Below are positions 8,951 through 21,218 of a stretch of 64,000 bases of DNA, one piece after another. This DNA comes from Gnetum montanum (Eukaryota; Streptophyta; Gnetopsida; Gnetales; Gnetaceae). The translations under genes and the position numbers were made by a program. The notes beneath the pieces are model-generated. The model was not told the DNA's origin. It was given only the letters and a program-made list of their open reading frames with translations, and ran no database searches. Every line of letters starts with the position of its first letter. Positions within the stretch are counted from its first letter, which is position 1. Location: contig MNCI01004881.1 of NCBI GenBank assembly GCA_015680685.1, forward strand, positions 569,976 through 633,975, read 5' to 3'.

Positions 8951-11805
8951 TCAGATGGTCCTAGGTGGTGATGGTTCCTAAGGCTCTAAGGAACCTTTAC
9001 AAACTTCATGCATGGGTGGAATTTGAGGTGGTTGCGATTATCCTATTGTTGCTACAACTTTAGGTGGGAGGTGAAAAGCATCCAATAGTGCTTTCATTTT
9101 CTCTTCCTTACTCTTGGGATCGTGCACCATCCATGTAGCTTCATCATTGTGGGTTGAAACAGGCACATCCTAGGGACACAGGATTGTTGGAAATAGCTCC
9201 TTAGCATTGACAAACTAGGCAACAAACTATTTGCATTCAATGTCTAATGCCTTGACTGTGTCTTTTAGCTCCTGGTGGTCATTCATTCGTTTGGCTAGGA
9301 TCTCAGTGATTGATCTTTGATCTCGAAACCATGCTTTGAGAACTTTGAGATTAGTTTTTATAGTTTCAAGCTTCTACTTGGTGTCTTTATGATGCTTGAA
9401 CTCTACCTCATATAATAGATACAAGCTAGCCACTTATTTTTCCAACTCTAAACACGATCATATGGTAGTCAACATTACCAAGTTTGCATATCAAATATTG
9501 GCCAACTCCATATATTCTATCATTTCCTTAATCTAAAATTCCTTAAAGCAAATTTCTACTTTGTTCTAGGCATCAATCCCATCAATAATAGGCTACCACA
9601 TTTCTCTTCCTTGTTGGAGTTGCTAGAGGGCTTTTGTTCAGTTTTTCCTTCGCCATCTAAATGTGTTACTCATTAACTTCCTTTTGTAAGCCAACCTGAT
9701 CTCTATAGCAATTCTTCATTTTTCAAATTTGAGGGCCTCATTCTTCTAGATGGTGATTTCGATGGCAGACTTCTAGCGTAAGGTGTGTATTTCCTCCTTT
9801 AATAGATTTTGATTTTTTGTGACTAATTTCCTCAGTTTAGTGTTCACCCTGGCAAGTTGCTCCTACTATTGATGAATAAATTCTTGCAATTGGTCCTTCT
9901 GAGCATCAACATTTCATAGGTGATAATGTTGTGGGTCAAGGTTTCATTCTCCTAACATATCTATGCCAAGTCCTTCTAAATTGAATACCTCATGGCTTCA
10001 GCTATGGACTAGTTGAAGATGGCTATAACTATCTCCTTCTCAGCCTTTTGGAATCATTCTTGAAGCTGTTTGAAAGCTTCATCTTTTATTATTGCTAGGT
10101 TGAGGATCATAGGATTTGCAAATCAAGCACGTAATTCTGCAACCTCTGTGGCCAAGTGTTGATTTCATTCTTGATTCATTTCGAGTTGCCCCTCTAGAAT
10201 AATGCATTTTCCCCTTGCGTTTAGCAGCTTTGACTAGGTCGCAGTGATGTCTTCTAGAAGATCAAAGATGTCTAGAGTCGGTTGCTTGATTCCCACTAGT
10301 TGTTCTAGCAATTTTTCATGTTTGGTTGCATTTAACTTCCCACTGACCATGCCTATAGACATCTGCATGTCTTGAAGTGTAGATACATTTAGTATAGATG
10401 CTATGAATGCATTAAATGCTTCAACGACATGGTCAATAACCACTTCAGCTACTATTTCTTGCCCTTGGTGCTGCATCACTAAGATAGTTGTCCCTTTGCT
10501 TTTCTCCAACCGCACTAAGAAAGTGGTAGCATTCCCAAAGATTTTTGGGAATAGGTGGTGTTACGATAATGACACCATCACCTCCTAAGCATTGGTATCT
10601 GACCTCATAGGTAGCTATGTTCATTGGACAAAGAAAATTGAACCACCTTTCTCCATCTAGCTAACTATTTAGACCACCTCATTAAGGTGAATCATTGCTA
10701 TCGAATACATAGATGGATTTGCCCCACTCGTTTTTTCATGTTGCTCTTGTTCACTCAAGAAATGTTCTCAGATTTTTTGCAGATGTTTAATGGCTACATG
10801 AGCCTTTGATGTTGTTTCCTAAGTGGGTGGTGGTGGTAGCTAGTCCTCTTCATGGGTCATTGTTGGCATGTTATCTTTCATGATTTCTGACCATGAGGTG
10901 AAAGGAGCATGCTTGATGGTATCATTGGAGTAGCCAATGATGCCTACCCTCTTGCAAAGTTTCCTAATGAGGCATGGAAAGGGCAAGGTATTCCTTCCAC
11001 ATTCATTTTCCTTGAAGAACTTCTCAATATCTAAGTAGATTAGCTATGGAATGTTGACAAGAAATTTCCCACTTAGAGTGGTGCATGCTTGAGTGGAGAA
11101 GGTGGTTACCTTGCTTGGCCTCATCGTTGGATTGAGGTGATCAACCATGATTTTAAAATAAATTCACTCCACCTGTGTGAGTGCATCATACTCCTTACAA
11201 TCAACCCCATAGCATTGCTAGGTCCACTTCCTCTTGGCCTTAAGATCATCTTTCATGGATAGTTCTGCTAGCTATGTTCTAGTATCACGCAACCCAAGTG
11301 CTTGTGCAATAGATTCTGCTAAGTAGGACACTTGAATGTCCTTATTTTAACAATGGACCCCAGCCTTCAGCTACTCTAGAAGAGATATGTCTCTTCCATG
11401 TACCATTCCCCACTGGATGTGATTACTGGCCACATGGGAGAAGCTTGTAGCTAATTCTTGACATCTTCTAGAGGTTTTTCTAGACATGGCCTAAAGTTGA
11501 TCTCTTGAAGCACTAATCATTGAATTTCTCAAGACCTGATGATGTCTAGGAAGGCTTGAGTCAAAGTGACCTCAAGCCTTGGTATGGGTCGAGGCACTTC
11601 TCCTTGTTGTGATTGTTTTGTAGGAACTTCTTCTTTTGGAATTTTTCAAACAGATTCCACTTCAGGCTTCTCACGAAGAGGTCCCATTGCATGGATTACC
11701 TCTAGTAGTTCTTAGTCTTGTTCTTGTTAGCCCCTTCCAACTCTGGGTCACTTCTCATGGTTGTGAGGGTTCTCCTTCCTATGGGAATTTCTATTTTAGT
11801 GCCAT
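8951..11805 (-). pseudogene. A4 ORF3: env-position gene with plant-transposon-protein-like N-terminus and coiled coil
   Basis: Minus-strand reading from an ATG at 11805 (MALK context, shared with A5) to a TGA at 8951 that A5 also has. It spans about 950 codons with many stops. The N-terminal third contains MWPVITSSGEWYME, then IYFKIMVDHLNPTMRPSKV, then LPFPCLIRKLCKRVGI. Together these resemble the 'putative plant transposon protein' domain, in which a TxR...V segment precedes FPxLITxLCxxAGV. The C-terminal two thirds are rich in E, K, L and Q with heptad-like spacing and read as a long coiled coil; the best open stretch is 10515-10234. It is sense to the element and sits where Athila elements carry an env-like gene, but I see no signal peptide or clear membrane segment. 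Function unknown. Confidence 0.65.
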
Positions 11806-12269
11806 TTATAATTATAATAAGACCATGGATTAGCAACCATTGTGTAACCTTAAAATAATTGGGATACCTTTATCTCTTAAGGATAGTTACACTTTGGCTA
11901 AGTTGTGATTATGGTTGATTTAATTAATCCAATTATCATTTATTTATGTATTATCATTAATAAATCATCCCAAAGGTTGTTGGAAGGGTTAACTGTCGAA
12001 AAAGTTGATGTTTATATGTTGTTAAGGTTATTAACACTTTGGGGAGTTACAAAAATTTTCAAAAAAAACTTCATCAATTTTTCATCAGAAACCTTAAGGT
12101 TTGTGGTTGCCACAATAAAGATCTTACCTTTGGTGAGTGTAGGATTGAAAAACAAAGTGATTTGGACAAACTATTCGGAAGTTATGAGCTCTAGAAGGTT
12201 TTGGGCTTTGAAAAATTACAAAAAATCCTCATGTGCTATGAGAAAATGATGAAAAATTCCTAAGTGCTT

Positions 12270-12415
12270 GGTAGTATATATAGCATGTACACACTACATT
12301 GACGAGGCCTCATCGATGGGGACTTATTGACATGGTTGACTGCATCGATGATGCCTCATCGACAAGGACTCATTGACATGGTCAACTACATCGACGAGGC
12401 CTCATCATTGCAACT
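12270..12415 (-). promoter_or_regulatory. A4 internal U3-like promoter module upstream of ORF3
   Basis: On the minus strand a cluster of palindromic TCGATG/GGCC units (12412-12298) is followed about 16 bp later by TATATATA (12282-12275), then 470 bp of noncoding sequence to the ORF3 ATG. The same arrangement of palindromic units then TATA box is the core of the family A LTR promoter. A5 keeps a reduced version in the same place. I infer an internal promoter for ORF3; the sequence shows the motifs but not activity. Confidence 0.5.
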
Positions 12416-12419
12416 ATTG

Positions 12420-13985
12420 ACCATTGTTGACTATCATTGACTTTGGTCAAATTTTCAAAATACTAGGAATTTTTGGATGTAACTAGGGTTAAATGAAAGC
12501 TCAAAAGACCAAGAATAGTATGAAAACATGAGAAGAGGGTGTTGAATCTCATAAATTTGGGAAAATAGAGAAAAATAGATTTAGTGGATGAATGAAGTAA
12601 AAGGTTAAGGAGAATTGAGCAGAATACTCAATGGAATATGCAAAAGATAAGATTGTAGCAATGTTAGAGGTAAGGAACCTTAAACCAACCAGACCAAGAG
12701 CTATGCAAGTGGGTCCTCCCCATAGCAGGCTCATGCCCTTTTCACCCTTGCATAACCTCAGCTAAGGAGTTCATGGGCCCCATAGTCAATTTAATGATCA
12801 TGAAAAGTTAAGGACCAACCTAAAAGAATCTACTCAAAAATCCCAACACATCAAACCAAGACATAGAGCATAACATAGAACATGATAGTGAGGTGAATTA
12901 TGGTAGCATGGACAAATGATAGAGAAGGTGGAATGGAGTTCCGAATTGAGGTCACAAGAAGTACCTTGTGGAGTTTGTGTTTAAAATGACCTGAGAAGAT
13001 CCATCCTCAGTCCAAACCAAAACCAACTGCTTTCAGTGAACTTACGTCACCACACTAATACTAATCCACTCACTCTAGACACAAGAGTGATTTCACAAGA
13101 CAACCACCATTCCACAAAGAGAAGAAAAGAGAAGTAGGAAGTGAGAGAGAGGGCCTTAGTTAGAGGGGACCTTTAGGCATAGGTGCAGGCCATTCAATTC
13201 CTAGTGCTTGTAGCTTGTTATGTGTTCAATGGATGTGCTTTAAATTTCCATATTTTTTTTGAAATGGAAATCACACCATGCAAGGACTTATTCATGTTGA
13301 AGGGGTGTGCTTTGAATTCCCATTGCTTTTTTTCTTTGAATGGGAACCACACTATGCAATGATGTTATTTGACTTTCTATCAGTGGTTGGTATGGAACAA
13401 TAAGAAGTCCATGAAAAACACTCAAGCACTCAAGCAAGTAGAAGAGTACAAGGAGTATTGAGTCCCCTTGAAGTCACACCCTTTACAAACCTCTGAATCC
13501 TTCCTAATTCCAGAACTACCAAGGTTACCAATCAATTAAAAGTTTCTTTAGTGGAAGGGAACTCAAATTACTAGAATAAGGAAAATCATAGAGTTCATTA
13601 GATGGGTGGATGACGTGGACTCACTACCTATTCCATGAAAAATAAACCATGTCAAAGTCATCAGACATTAGAATTCAAAAATAAAAACCAGACATTGACA
13701 ATCACAACATTAAGCACAAACCACCATTAGTAAACAACAACAGTAGCATTGTGTCCTATGACAATAAAGTAATATTATTAGAAAAATAAGAAAATATCAC
13801 ACTTGAATAAAAAAAATAAAGTAAAATATATAAGAAAGTGTAAAATAATCAAGAAATGTTCAAAGGTACTAATGATGGTGAAAAATTAGAAAATTTTGAA
13901 AAATCAAAAATCTGTAAAATAGATAATCTTGTAAAAGAAAAAAATGTGAAAAACAAATAGTACAAAAAACTGAGAAGCCATGTTG
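12420..13985 (-). other. A4 noncoding region between integrase and the internal promoter module
   Basis: Collinear with A5 31535-33130. After the integrase stop the minus strand has a pyrimidine-rich stretch, then blocks such as the direct pair of 'gtgtgctttgaattcccat'-like segments (13230-13330). The post-pol motif survives partly as CCTATGCCTAAAGG (about 13180). No credible ORF; short ORFs at 13869-14063 and 12549-12734 do not persist in A5. Confidence 0.65.
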
Positions 13986-13989
13986 ATGG

Positions 13990-15160
13990 TTAGCACAGGT
14001 GGCCATCTCGCCCATGAATAAGTTGGAAGGAGGAGATTTGAAAAATAGAATGTGGTTGTCCATCCGTTAAGGTAGTATTTACACTAGCATGTCTTGGTTC
14101 AAGAAAAGACTTTACTTGTTGGATGTTGACCAACTGCATTTTATTTAGGCTATCAGGTTTGTAGATTATCATGGCCCCATAGGAAAATTCTTGATCAATT
14201 ATATAAGATCCCTCCCATAATTTTTGGAATTTTTCCTTTTGGGGTGCATGTGTAGGGTTCCAATAGAGGACCTTATCTCCTGGTTGCAATTTTACTTTCC
14301 TTATTTTGAGGTCATGATGTTGCTTGTTGAATGCCTTGTTCACGTCATTCAAGGATAGGGCCACCGATTGATTTTCATCTAGCGTGTTTAGGATGATTAA
14401 TCTTTCTTTTTGTGCTAGACTTAGGTCAAGGTTTAGATCATAGGCTTTTAAGAGTGTACAAAGCTCAGATTGAATTAGAAGCATTGGAAGTTTTTCATAC
14501 ACTAACTCATAGAAAGAGTAGCCAACATGAAGTTCCCAAGTTGAATGATAAGCCTAGAGAGAATCGTTAAGTTTTTCACTCCAATCCTTCCTATATTTGC
14601 TAATGGTATGTGGTAGTATTTTTGTGATCTCCTGATTGGTTACCTCTACTTGACCGTTTGCTTGGGGATGATAGGATGTTGTTAATTTATGTTCAACCCC
14701 CAAGTGTTGCATTAATTTTCTAAAAGTGAAACCTATGAAATGAGTTTCATTATCAGAAATTAGTGAATGTGACATCACAAACCTATTCACAATATTTTGT
14801 TGTATGAATCTAGTAGTAGTGGGTGATGTACAATCAGTAATGGCTACTGCTTCTGCTAACTTTGTGTAGTAGTTAACTACTATTATAATATATACCTTTC
14901 CATTGGACATGGTTGTGATGGGACTTATGAAGTCAATGCCCCATATGTCAAAATATTCCAATGGTTAGATCCACTATTGAGGACCTTCCATGCAAGCAGT
15001 CATCCCTCCATCTCATTGATAATGTTCACAAGACTTGATGAATAGGTGGACATCCTTAAATATTGTAGGCCAATGGTATCTTTCCATAAAGATTTTTATG
15101 GCCATGCTTCTCCCTACATAGTGGCTCTGCAAGGCCCTTCATGAGCATCTTGGAGAACAC
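13990..15160 (-). pseudogene. A4 integrase
   Basis: Minus-strand order: a remnant zinc-binding segment around YHWPTIFKDVH with SCEHYQ (second cysteine of the HHCC lost), then the catalytic core open from 14961 to 14554. The core holds FDIWGIDF (first Asp), LISDNETHF (second Asp) and YHPQANGQVEVTNQ (catalytic Glu), so the DDE triad is readable. A stop separates it from the C-terminal part (14502-13990), which has GDKVLYWNP and KLWEGSYIIDQEFSYG, a GPY/F-type module. The core matches non-chromovirus (Athila/Tat-like) integrases. It would join the cDNA ends to host DNA with 5-bp duplications. Confidence 0.85.
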
Positions 15161-15356
15161 GTAGTTGATCTTCATTAGGGACACACCAATGAATCAAGCC
15201 ATCGGCACACACCTTGTAGAGGTGTTTGTTGATTTCCATAAAGTATTTGACCCAATGAAGAAATTCTTACTTTTTTCTAATATCCAAATCTTGTGGCATC
15301 TTTGGAGTGAGAAGATAAGTGAGGATGCCATTACACCATGTTGTTTCTGTGCGAAT

Positions 15357-16885
15357 TTATTCACTTATTGCTTCTATAAAGAGGAGTTTGTCTAGGAAAT
15401 GATCAAAGATTAGGCTCTCCTCCTCTTTATTATCCCATCTTGAGTGAGACAGGTGGTCAATGACCACATTCTTGGTCCCTTTTTGATTTACCATTGTGAG
15501 ATCAAATTCCTGTAAGATCACTAGCGACTGTATGACACAAGGGCTTACCATCAGCTTGTTCATGAGGAAGCAGATTGCACTGTGGTGTATATACATAAAT
15601 ACTTTGTACCCAAGCACATAGTGCTTGAACATTTTAAGAGCAATCACCACTACCATTAGTTCTTTCTTCATTGTGGTGTAATTCAATTGTGCTTCCACAA
15701 TGCTTTAGCTCATGTAGTGGATATTATATGGGTGTTTCTTATTGTCCATCTATATGAGCATTGCTCCTAAGGCATAGTTAGATGCATCTGTCATGATGTG
15801 GAAAGGTTTGGATGAGTCTGGTTCTCGTAGGTTTGGTGATTCTACAAGTTTCTCTTTCAATTATTAGAATGCATGTTCATGTTCCTTGGTCCAGATGAAA
15901 GGTGCATCTTTCTTTGTAAGCTTTACCAATGGCTTTGGAATCTTAGAGAAATTCTCTATGAATCGCTGGTAGTAGAGAGTGTGTCCAAGGAATGACTAAA
16001 CATATTTAATAGTATATGGTTGGTGTGTTATTCCTTGGATGACCCTTATCTTTCTAGGTCTACCTCAATCCATTTTTGCAAAATTTGGTGCCCTAGCACA
16101 ATGCCCTCTTAGATCATGAGATGGCTCTTTTGCCAATTGAGCTGTAGGTTTGTCTCTATACATCTCTTCAATACTTTCTCAAGTCGATCCAATGCTTGCT
16201 CAAAGGTAGCTCCATAGGTGGAAAACTCATCCATGAAGACTTCAACACCACTACTAATCTACTATTGAAAGATACTAAGGACCAAGCAGTCAAATGTTAC
16301 AGGGGCATTGCATAGGCTGAAAGAAATCTTGCAATATGCAAAAGTTCCTTAAGAACTCATGAATGTTATCTTGGCCTAATCTTCTGGTGTAGTTTTGATT
16401 TGGTTTTAGCCACTATAACCATCCAAGAAGCTATAATAACAATGCCTAGATATGATATCTAACACTTGATCCACAAATGATAAAGGAAAGTGATCTTGAA
16501 ACATTGGCATATTCAACAGCCTAAAGTTGATGCAGACCTACCATTTGCCACCCTTCTTTAGTATAATTATGAGTGGGCTAATCCACTCACTATCCATGAT
16601 TAGATAGATGAACTCTGTCTTGAGGAGTTGTTTAATTTCCTCTTTGACTATTTTCTTCAATTTGGGATTCAACTACATCTGTGACTGTCTTCTAGGCTTC
16701 ATGGCCAAGTTAGTGTAAATGCAATGCTGGCATATCCTTGGATCTATTCTTGTTAGCTTGAGATATGACCAAGAAAAGGTTGTTGGCCATTTTTTCACCA
16801 CCTTCAATAGCTTTTCTTTTTGTTCAAGAGCAATCTTGGAATTAATTATGACTAATTTTCCATTCTTTAAAAATGCATACTCCAT
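15357..16885 (-). pseudogene. A4 reverse transcriptase and RNase H
   Basis: Minus strand: LNPKLKKIVKEEIKQLL, DSEWISPL, GGKWQVCINFRLLN, DHFPLSFVDQVLD and CYYSFLDGYSG, all in the order of Athila/Tat-lineage RT. The catalytic FMDD region near 16225 is frameshifted. The RNase H portion includes SDASNYALGA and AQLNYTTMKKELMVVVIAL, followed by the connection segment (15698-15357, open). Stops in place of Q and W codons are frequent. The enzyme copies genomic RNA into cDNA within the particle. Confidence 0.85.
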
Positions 16886-17189
16886 ACCAACTGATAAATT
16901 TTTTAGTTCTAAGGGCTCCTATTTGAAGTGACCTAGGATTCCCAACTCTCCCCAATAGGTATCATCTTCTTTGTTAGAGAGTTGGGAATGAACTTATTTA
17001 ATTTTGACCATGCCTTCAACATAACCACATGCTAGGCTCTCAGTTGGCTCCATGCATAATGTGCTGCTATTCAAGTTAGCTATCAGCCACTGGGTGCCCT
17101 CTTGTTTGGTGGCTGTTGTGTACAGACATCTTTGTATATTGATCTCTTACACACATTGATTTCATGCCTTAATGTGTGTACTCCTAATT

Positions 17190-17620
17190 GATCAAATCTT
17201 TTGCATGCAATTGTATTTGTTATCACTATACGTGATGCATGGAATATGCTTATTCTCAATTTTTCCTAGTTCATTTTCCTTGGATGTTTCTAAAGATAGG
17301 TTCCTTGTACCCATACATGCATCAACTGTGCTTAACCAAGCCCTTCCCATAATGATGGAAAAGTCACTTTTGCAATTATCTAGCTTGATCACTAGAAAAT
17401 TTGCAGGATAAGACCATCCAAAAATTGTGGTTACAATGTCCTCTACTAATCCTAGAGGAATAGTAATTAACTAATTTACTAATTCTAGATAAATGTTTCT
17501 CTTCTTGAGAGGTGGTAGGTTCCAAGCCTTGTACATATCATGGGAGATGAGATTAACTCTAGAACCAAAGTCAAGAAGAGCCTTGCATGGCTCATGTCCA
17601 GTAATCGGTAGGTAAATGAG
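17190..17620 (-). pseudogene. A4 protease region
   Basis: Minus strand reads CKALLDFGSRVNLISHDMY, where retropepsins have D-T/S-G; here it is D-F-G. It is followed by a hydrophobic segment around VEDIVTTI and SYPANFLVIKLDNC, then FSIIMGRAWLSTVDA (17392-17192 open). The I-I-M-G-R stretch is the flap-distal ILGRP-like motif of Ty3/gypsy proteases. This domain matures Gag-Pol. The active-site change suggests inactivity independent of the stops. Confidence 0.75.
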
Positions 17621-18279
17621 TGGACTTCTTGGATTAGATCTTTTCATGGAAATATTGCCAGCCTTGATCTAGTTGGAAATAGCATGAGTTAGCATTACAA
17701 TGCGGATCTGAGGTGGCACTTGGTTTGAAGGGTACTCGAAGGTATTTAATGTAGAAGATGAGGATGTTGGAGATGTAGGACGATTAGCCGGAGTAGGTTG
17801 TGAGGGCTAGAGAGGACTACTAGGTCAAAGGAAAGATCTTTTTCTTGATTGATTGTTTGGACCACTTAGTTGAAAAACCAACTGAGTGTAGAGCCCTCGT
17901 AGCATTTCATTGTTGCAGCTGTGGAGGAATCTCACCTTGCATGGATGGAGTAGGAGGTACCTAGGTTGAAGGTGGAGGTGTATGTGTAGAGGGATGTAGA
18001 GGATGATATGGATATGGATATGGGGTTTTCCCTCGAGTAGATGATGAATGTGTTCAATGATACTCTAGAGGGTAATAGTGATGCTAGAATGATGTATGAC
18101 TTGTAGAACTCCTAGGGGAGACAGGCTACTAAACATAGTACCTGTATAGATCTAGTTGTCTATAAGGGTACTGCTACCTTGGCAGTGGCATACCCCATGA
18201 TTTTGGTTAGTACCACTATTGATATTGTTCATACAGTTGTGGAGGAGTTCCACTTGGGTAGTAAGCTTGTTGTTATTGG

Positions 18280-20150
18280 TGGAACTACCTTGGATTGCCT
18301 TGAGGATAAGGCAATTGTCTTGGAGCTTGCTTACGTGCTAGGTGAGGATTCAATGCGTAGACTCTAGACTCTTGTAAGTGTGACATCATAGGACAACATC
18401 CCTTTGGATTTTTGTATTGATAGATGTCACATTTAGTTTCATCATCAGAGTCAAACTCCACAACTTCCTCTATTGTAGCAGCTTTTCCCTTACCTCTTTG
18501 GTAGGCACATCCAGCTTCTTTTCTTCTCTTGCAATTATGATCACTATTTTGCTCTTTGTATTCTTTAGCAATATTCAAAGCAATTTAAAATTTTTTGTTC
18601 AAAGAGTCCCATAACCTATCAACTGTTTTCAAAATATCAGAAATAGACTTTTGAATGGGTAAGGTTTTCTTGTTAACCACTTCATCAAGTGGTGATTCCT
18701 TCTCATCACAAAATTGGACCTATCATTTTTAATGGAAGGATCCCTATTATAGTCTTTAGCATGTTTCCTTTTTGTAGCTCACCTTCTTCTGTTGCTACCT
18801 ACTCAATTAGCCTTCAAATTTGATGAGATCTCAGTTTAGACAATCTTCCTTGGGCATACATCCCAAGGGTTCTTCTAGTTTCTACTCTAAGCCCATCTAT
18901 GATGTGGCAAAGTTGTTCCCTCTGAGAATAACCATGGCCAGGGTATTAGTGTAAGAGTGAATAGTACCTACCCATGGTGGCATCCAAGGGTTCATGTGTT
19001 CCCTATTTGTAGCCTTGGATTTACCTTCTCAGATTAGACACTTTGGAGTATGTCTGGTATTTATCATTAAATAGCTCTAACATGGTACTCCATCGACAAA
19101 CAGATTCTAGTTCCAAAGATTGGTACTAACTTTCAACCTCTTTGATGAATGTCCTAGAAAATAGTTTGAGTTTTTGCCATTCATTCTCTATGTTCTGTAA
19201 GGCACAAGTATCATGAAAAGCTTATAGATGCATTTTCAGATTACAGTTGTATCCCCACTCAAATCTTGGGATATTGTTCATGTCTAAGCACTTGATTCGA
19301 CTATCTTTCATATGCTGATCAGGATTTTAACTACCTCTGCAATGTTGAGCATGCATTGGGTTGCTAACAGAGGTTCATCGTCATCGCTACATTGATAACA
19401 TCAATGTTGATTTTGGCCATCCCTTTGATTTTGGTGGCCTTCACAATCATTATTATCTAGTTGATCACCTTCATCATGGTTGTTTTGATAGTGGCTTCTA
19501 TGAGAATTGTCAGATGAAGAGGAATGTTTAAAATCGAATGAAGAAGATGAAGAGGAAGGTGGACCACCACCATCACTCTTTTGCGTATTACAATTACCAT
19601 CCTTAGATCCCTTGCTATTATGATGCTTGCCTGAGTCCCTACCTTGATTGTCACTTTTTCCTGAACCTAGTTTATGAATAGTGGATCACAGGTTCAGGTT
19701 CACACCCTCATCACCAATATCAAGGGGTGGAGAATCTTCATGTTCAGAACCTTCAGTAGGAGGATCCTCATTGTCATCTTGATTTAGTAGGAATAAGGGG
19801 TTAGTGTAATGTTTCCCCTTTGTAGCCCCATGGAGCATCTCTTGATGTCGATCTCATTTGTGTTGTCTTTTAGTGGGACAATAGTTTCAAGTGTCATATC
19901 CATACACAACATATTCTTCATGAAGATTTTCTATGCCCAAATTCTTAAGGGTTTTGAACAACATCCCAGGGATAGATTGATCAAGGGGCAAGATGATGTT
20001 GCCCTCCATATCATGCCATCACAATTTTTCATCTTGATGTAGGATGAAGGTGAAGTTTGGCAAAAAATCATCTGGATGAGTGTATACCTCCTTGCATTCT
20101 TATGGGATTGATGGTTTGGTATCTTCATGCTTGTGAGAAGAAGAAGACAT
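18280..20150 (-). pseudogene. A4 gag pseudogene
   Basis: Starts at the minus-strand ATG at 20150 (MSSSHKHED). Order: N-terminal block with YTHPDDF and FTFILHQDE, a Ser/Gly/Asp-rich low-complexity linker (19660-19430), DDDEPLLATQ, the Gag core (strongly mutated), then CAYQRGKGK and a DSDDE acid tract. It ends with the zinc-knuckle-like CDIYQYKNPKGC (18431-18396) and HLQESRVYALNP. The histidine of the knuckle has become Asn in this copy. The final 300 codons before pol are Pro/Gln/Tyr-rich and full of stops. Confidence 0.75.
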
Positions 20151-20286
20151 GTTGCAAAACAAAATAAAATTATCAGTGTGCTTTTATAATTCTATGTATA
20201 GTGGGGATAATATTGACCTTTAGGTTTGTACAATAATATTAATGTTATCCACTTAGACCTAAATAATGTATGCTCTATAAAAAATG

Positions 20287-20304
20287 TTCTTGGCAAAAAC
20301 ATCA
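20287..20304 (-). other. A4 primer-binding site, tRNA-Asp type (heavily decayed)
   Basis: Minus strand TGATGTTTTTGCCAAGAA, eight differences from the tRNA-Asp complement, seven of them transitions. Its position one base inside the LTR identifies it despite the decay. Confidence 0.6.
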
Positions 20305-20305
20305 A

Positions 20306-21213
20306 TGATGAGTGGTGAGGTAACCCTATGCCCAACCATATGAATGACAAAGTGTTCATGTGCAATTTGATCGAATTTCATGGACTTTATTGTTTCAGGT
20401 GCACTAGTCCTTTAGGAAGTGAATCTTGCCTTAAGGTTAATTGTTGTCTTCCTAGTTATACTTGTGATGTATGTTGTTATGGTTAAATGTAATTGAGGCA
20501 TCCAATTTTTATCATTTTGTGTTTTATAGTTTGGTGTTCAAAATGTAGATAAAAGAAGTTAGATCAACTAGTCTAAATTAACTAATTAACTAGCATTTAA
20601 CTATTCCTAACATAAGCATCTGATCCCACTTTCTGTACATGTCCTAAACCCATTTATCTGTTGCTAGGAAACCAAGCACTACACTACTGGGCATACCAAG
20701 CAATAACACTACTGGGATTACTAAGTGAATACGTGATATGCTCGAAGCGGTCATACTAATGTGTGTAATCTATCTTGCTTAATTGCCTCATTAGCATAAT
20801 AACTGGAAAATATTTAATAACTATTTGAAGAAATTTAATAAATAATTAAAAATATTAAATGCATAAATGAAATAGCTAATCTATCCAAAGTGTTGCAAGG
20901 TTTATTAGAAAGCTCATCTTTATTTCCACACACACTATCATGCTTAGGTACAACAATGCTCGAATAAAGATTTGTACACTCAATGATTCTTGCTATGAGT
21001 ACTCCAGGGAAAAATTATAACTTTCAAATGGAAAAATTTAAGAGCTTTGCTACAACTACAATATCTAATTACCATAAATGTGGCTGCAAGCATGTATTTA
21101 CAACCAAAAACCAACACTGCATTGACAGGGCCTTGTTGACACATGGTAAGATGCATCAACAAGGCCACATTGACGAGGCCTCATTAATGCAGCCCATTGA
21201 ACATGACTCATCA
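20306..21213 (-). repeat. A4 5' LTR
   Basis: 908 bp, plus-strand ends TGATGAGT and ACTCATCA (a perfect 8-bp inverted repeat). On the minus strand palindromic TCGATG-type repeats (about 21195-21110) precede TGTAAATA (21102-21095), the mutated TATA position. Substitutions relative to 7802-8703 are spread over the whole length, so the insertion is old. Confidence 0.9.
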
Positions 21214-21218
21214 CTAAC
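21214..21218. repeat. A4 target-site duplication, right copy (CTAAC)
   Basis: Partner of CTAAT at 7797-7801 with one transition. A2 3' noncoding sequence resumes here. Confidence 0.75.

Larger units (their letters stand above)
7802..21213 (-). mobile_element. A4: full-length family A element with gag, pol and ORF3
   Basis: A 13.4-kb element on the minus strand: 5' LTR (21213-20306), PBS (20304-20287), gag (from 20150), protease, RT, RNase H, integrase (to 13990), 2.2 kb noncoding with an internal promoter-like module, ORF3 (11805-8951), PPT (8714-8704) and 3' LTR (8703-7802). The two LTRs are 908 and 902 bp, collinear, and visibly diverged by scattered substitutions. This is the most complete autonomous-type copy and the reference for reading the others. 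All ORFs are broken. Confidence 0.9.

Noticed and set aside
8704-12260. An independent non-autonomous element made of the coiled-coil gene, bounded by LTRs
   Set aside because: The same coiled-coil sequence follows the integrase and noncoding region of A5 in the same order and orientation. It is the third ORF of the full-length element in both cases.
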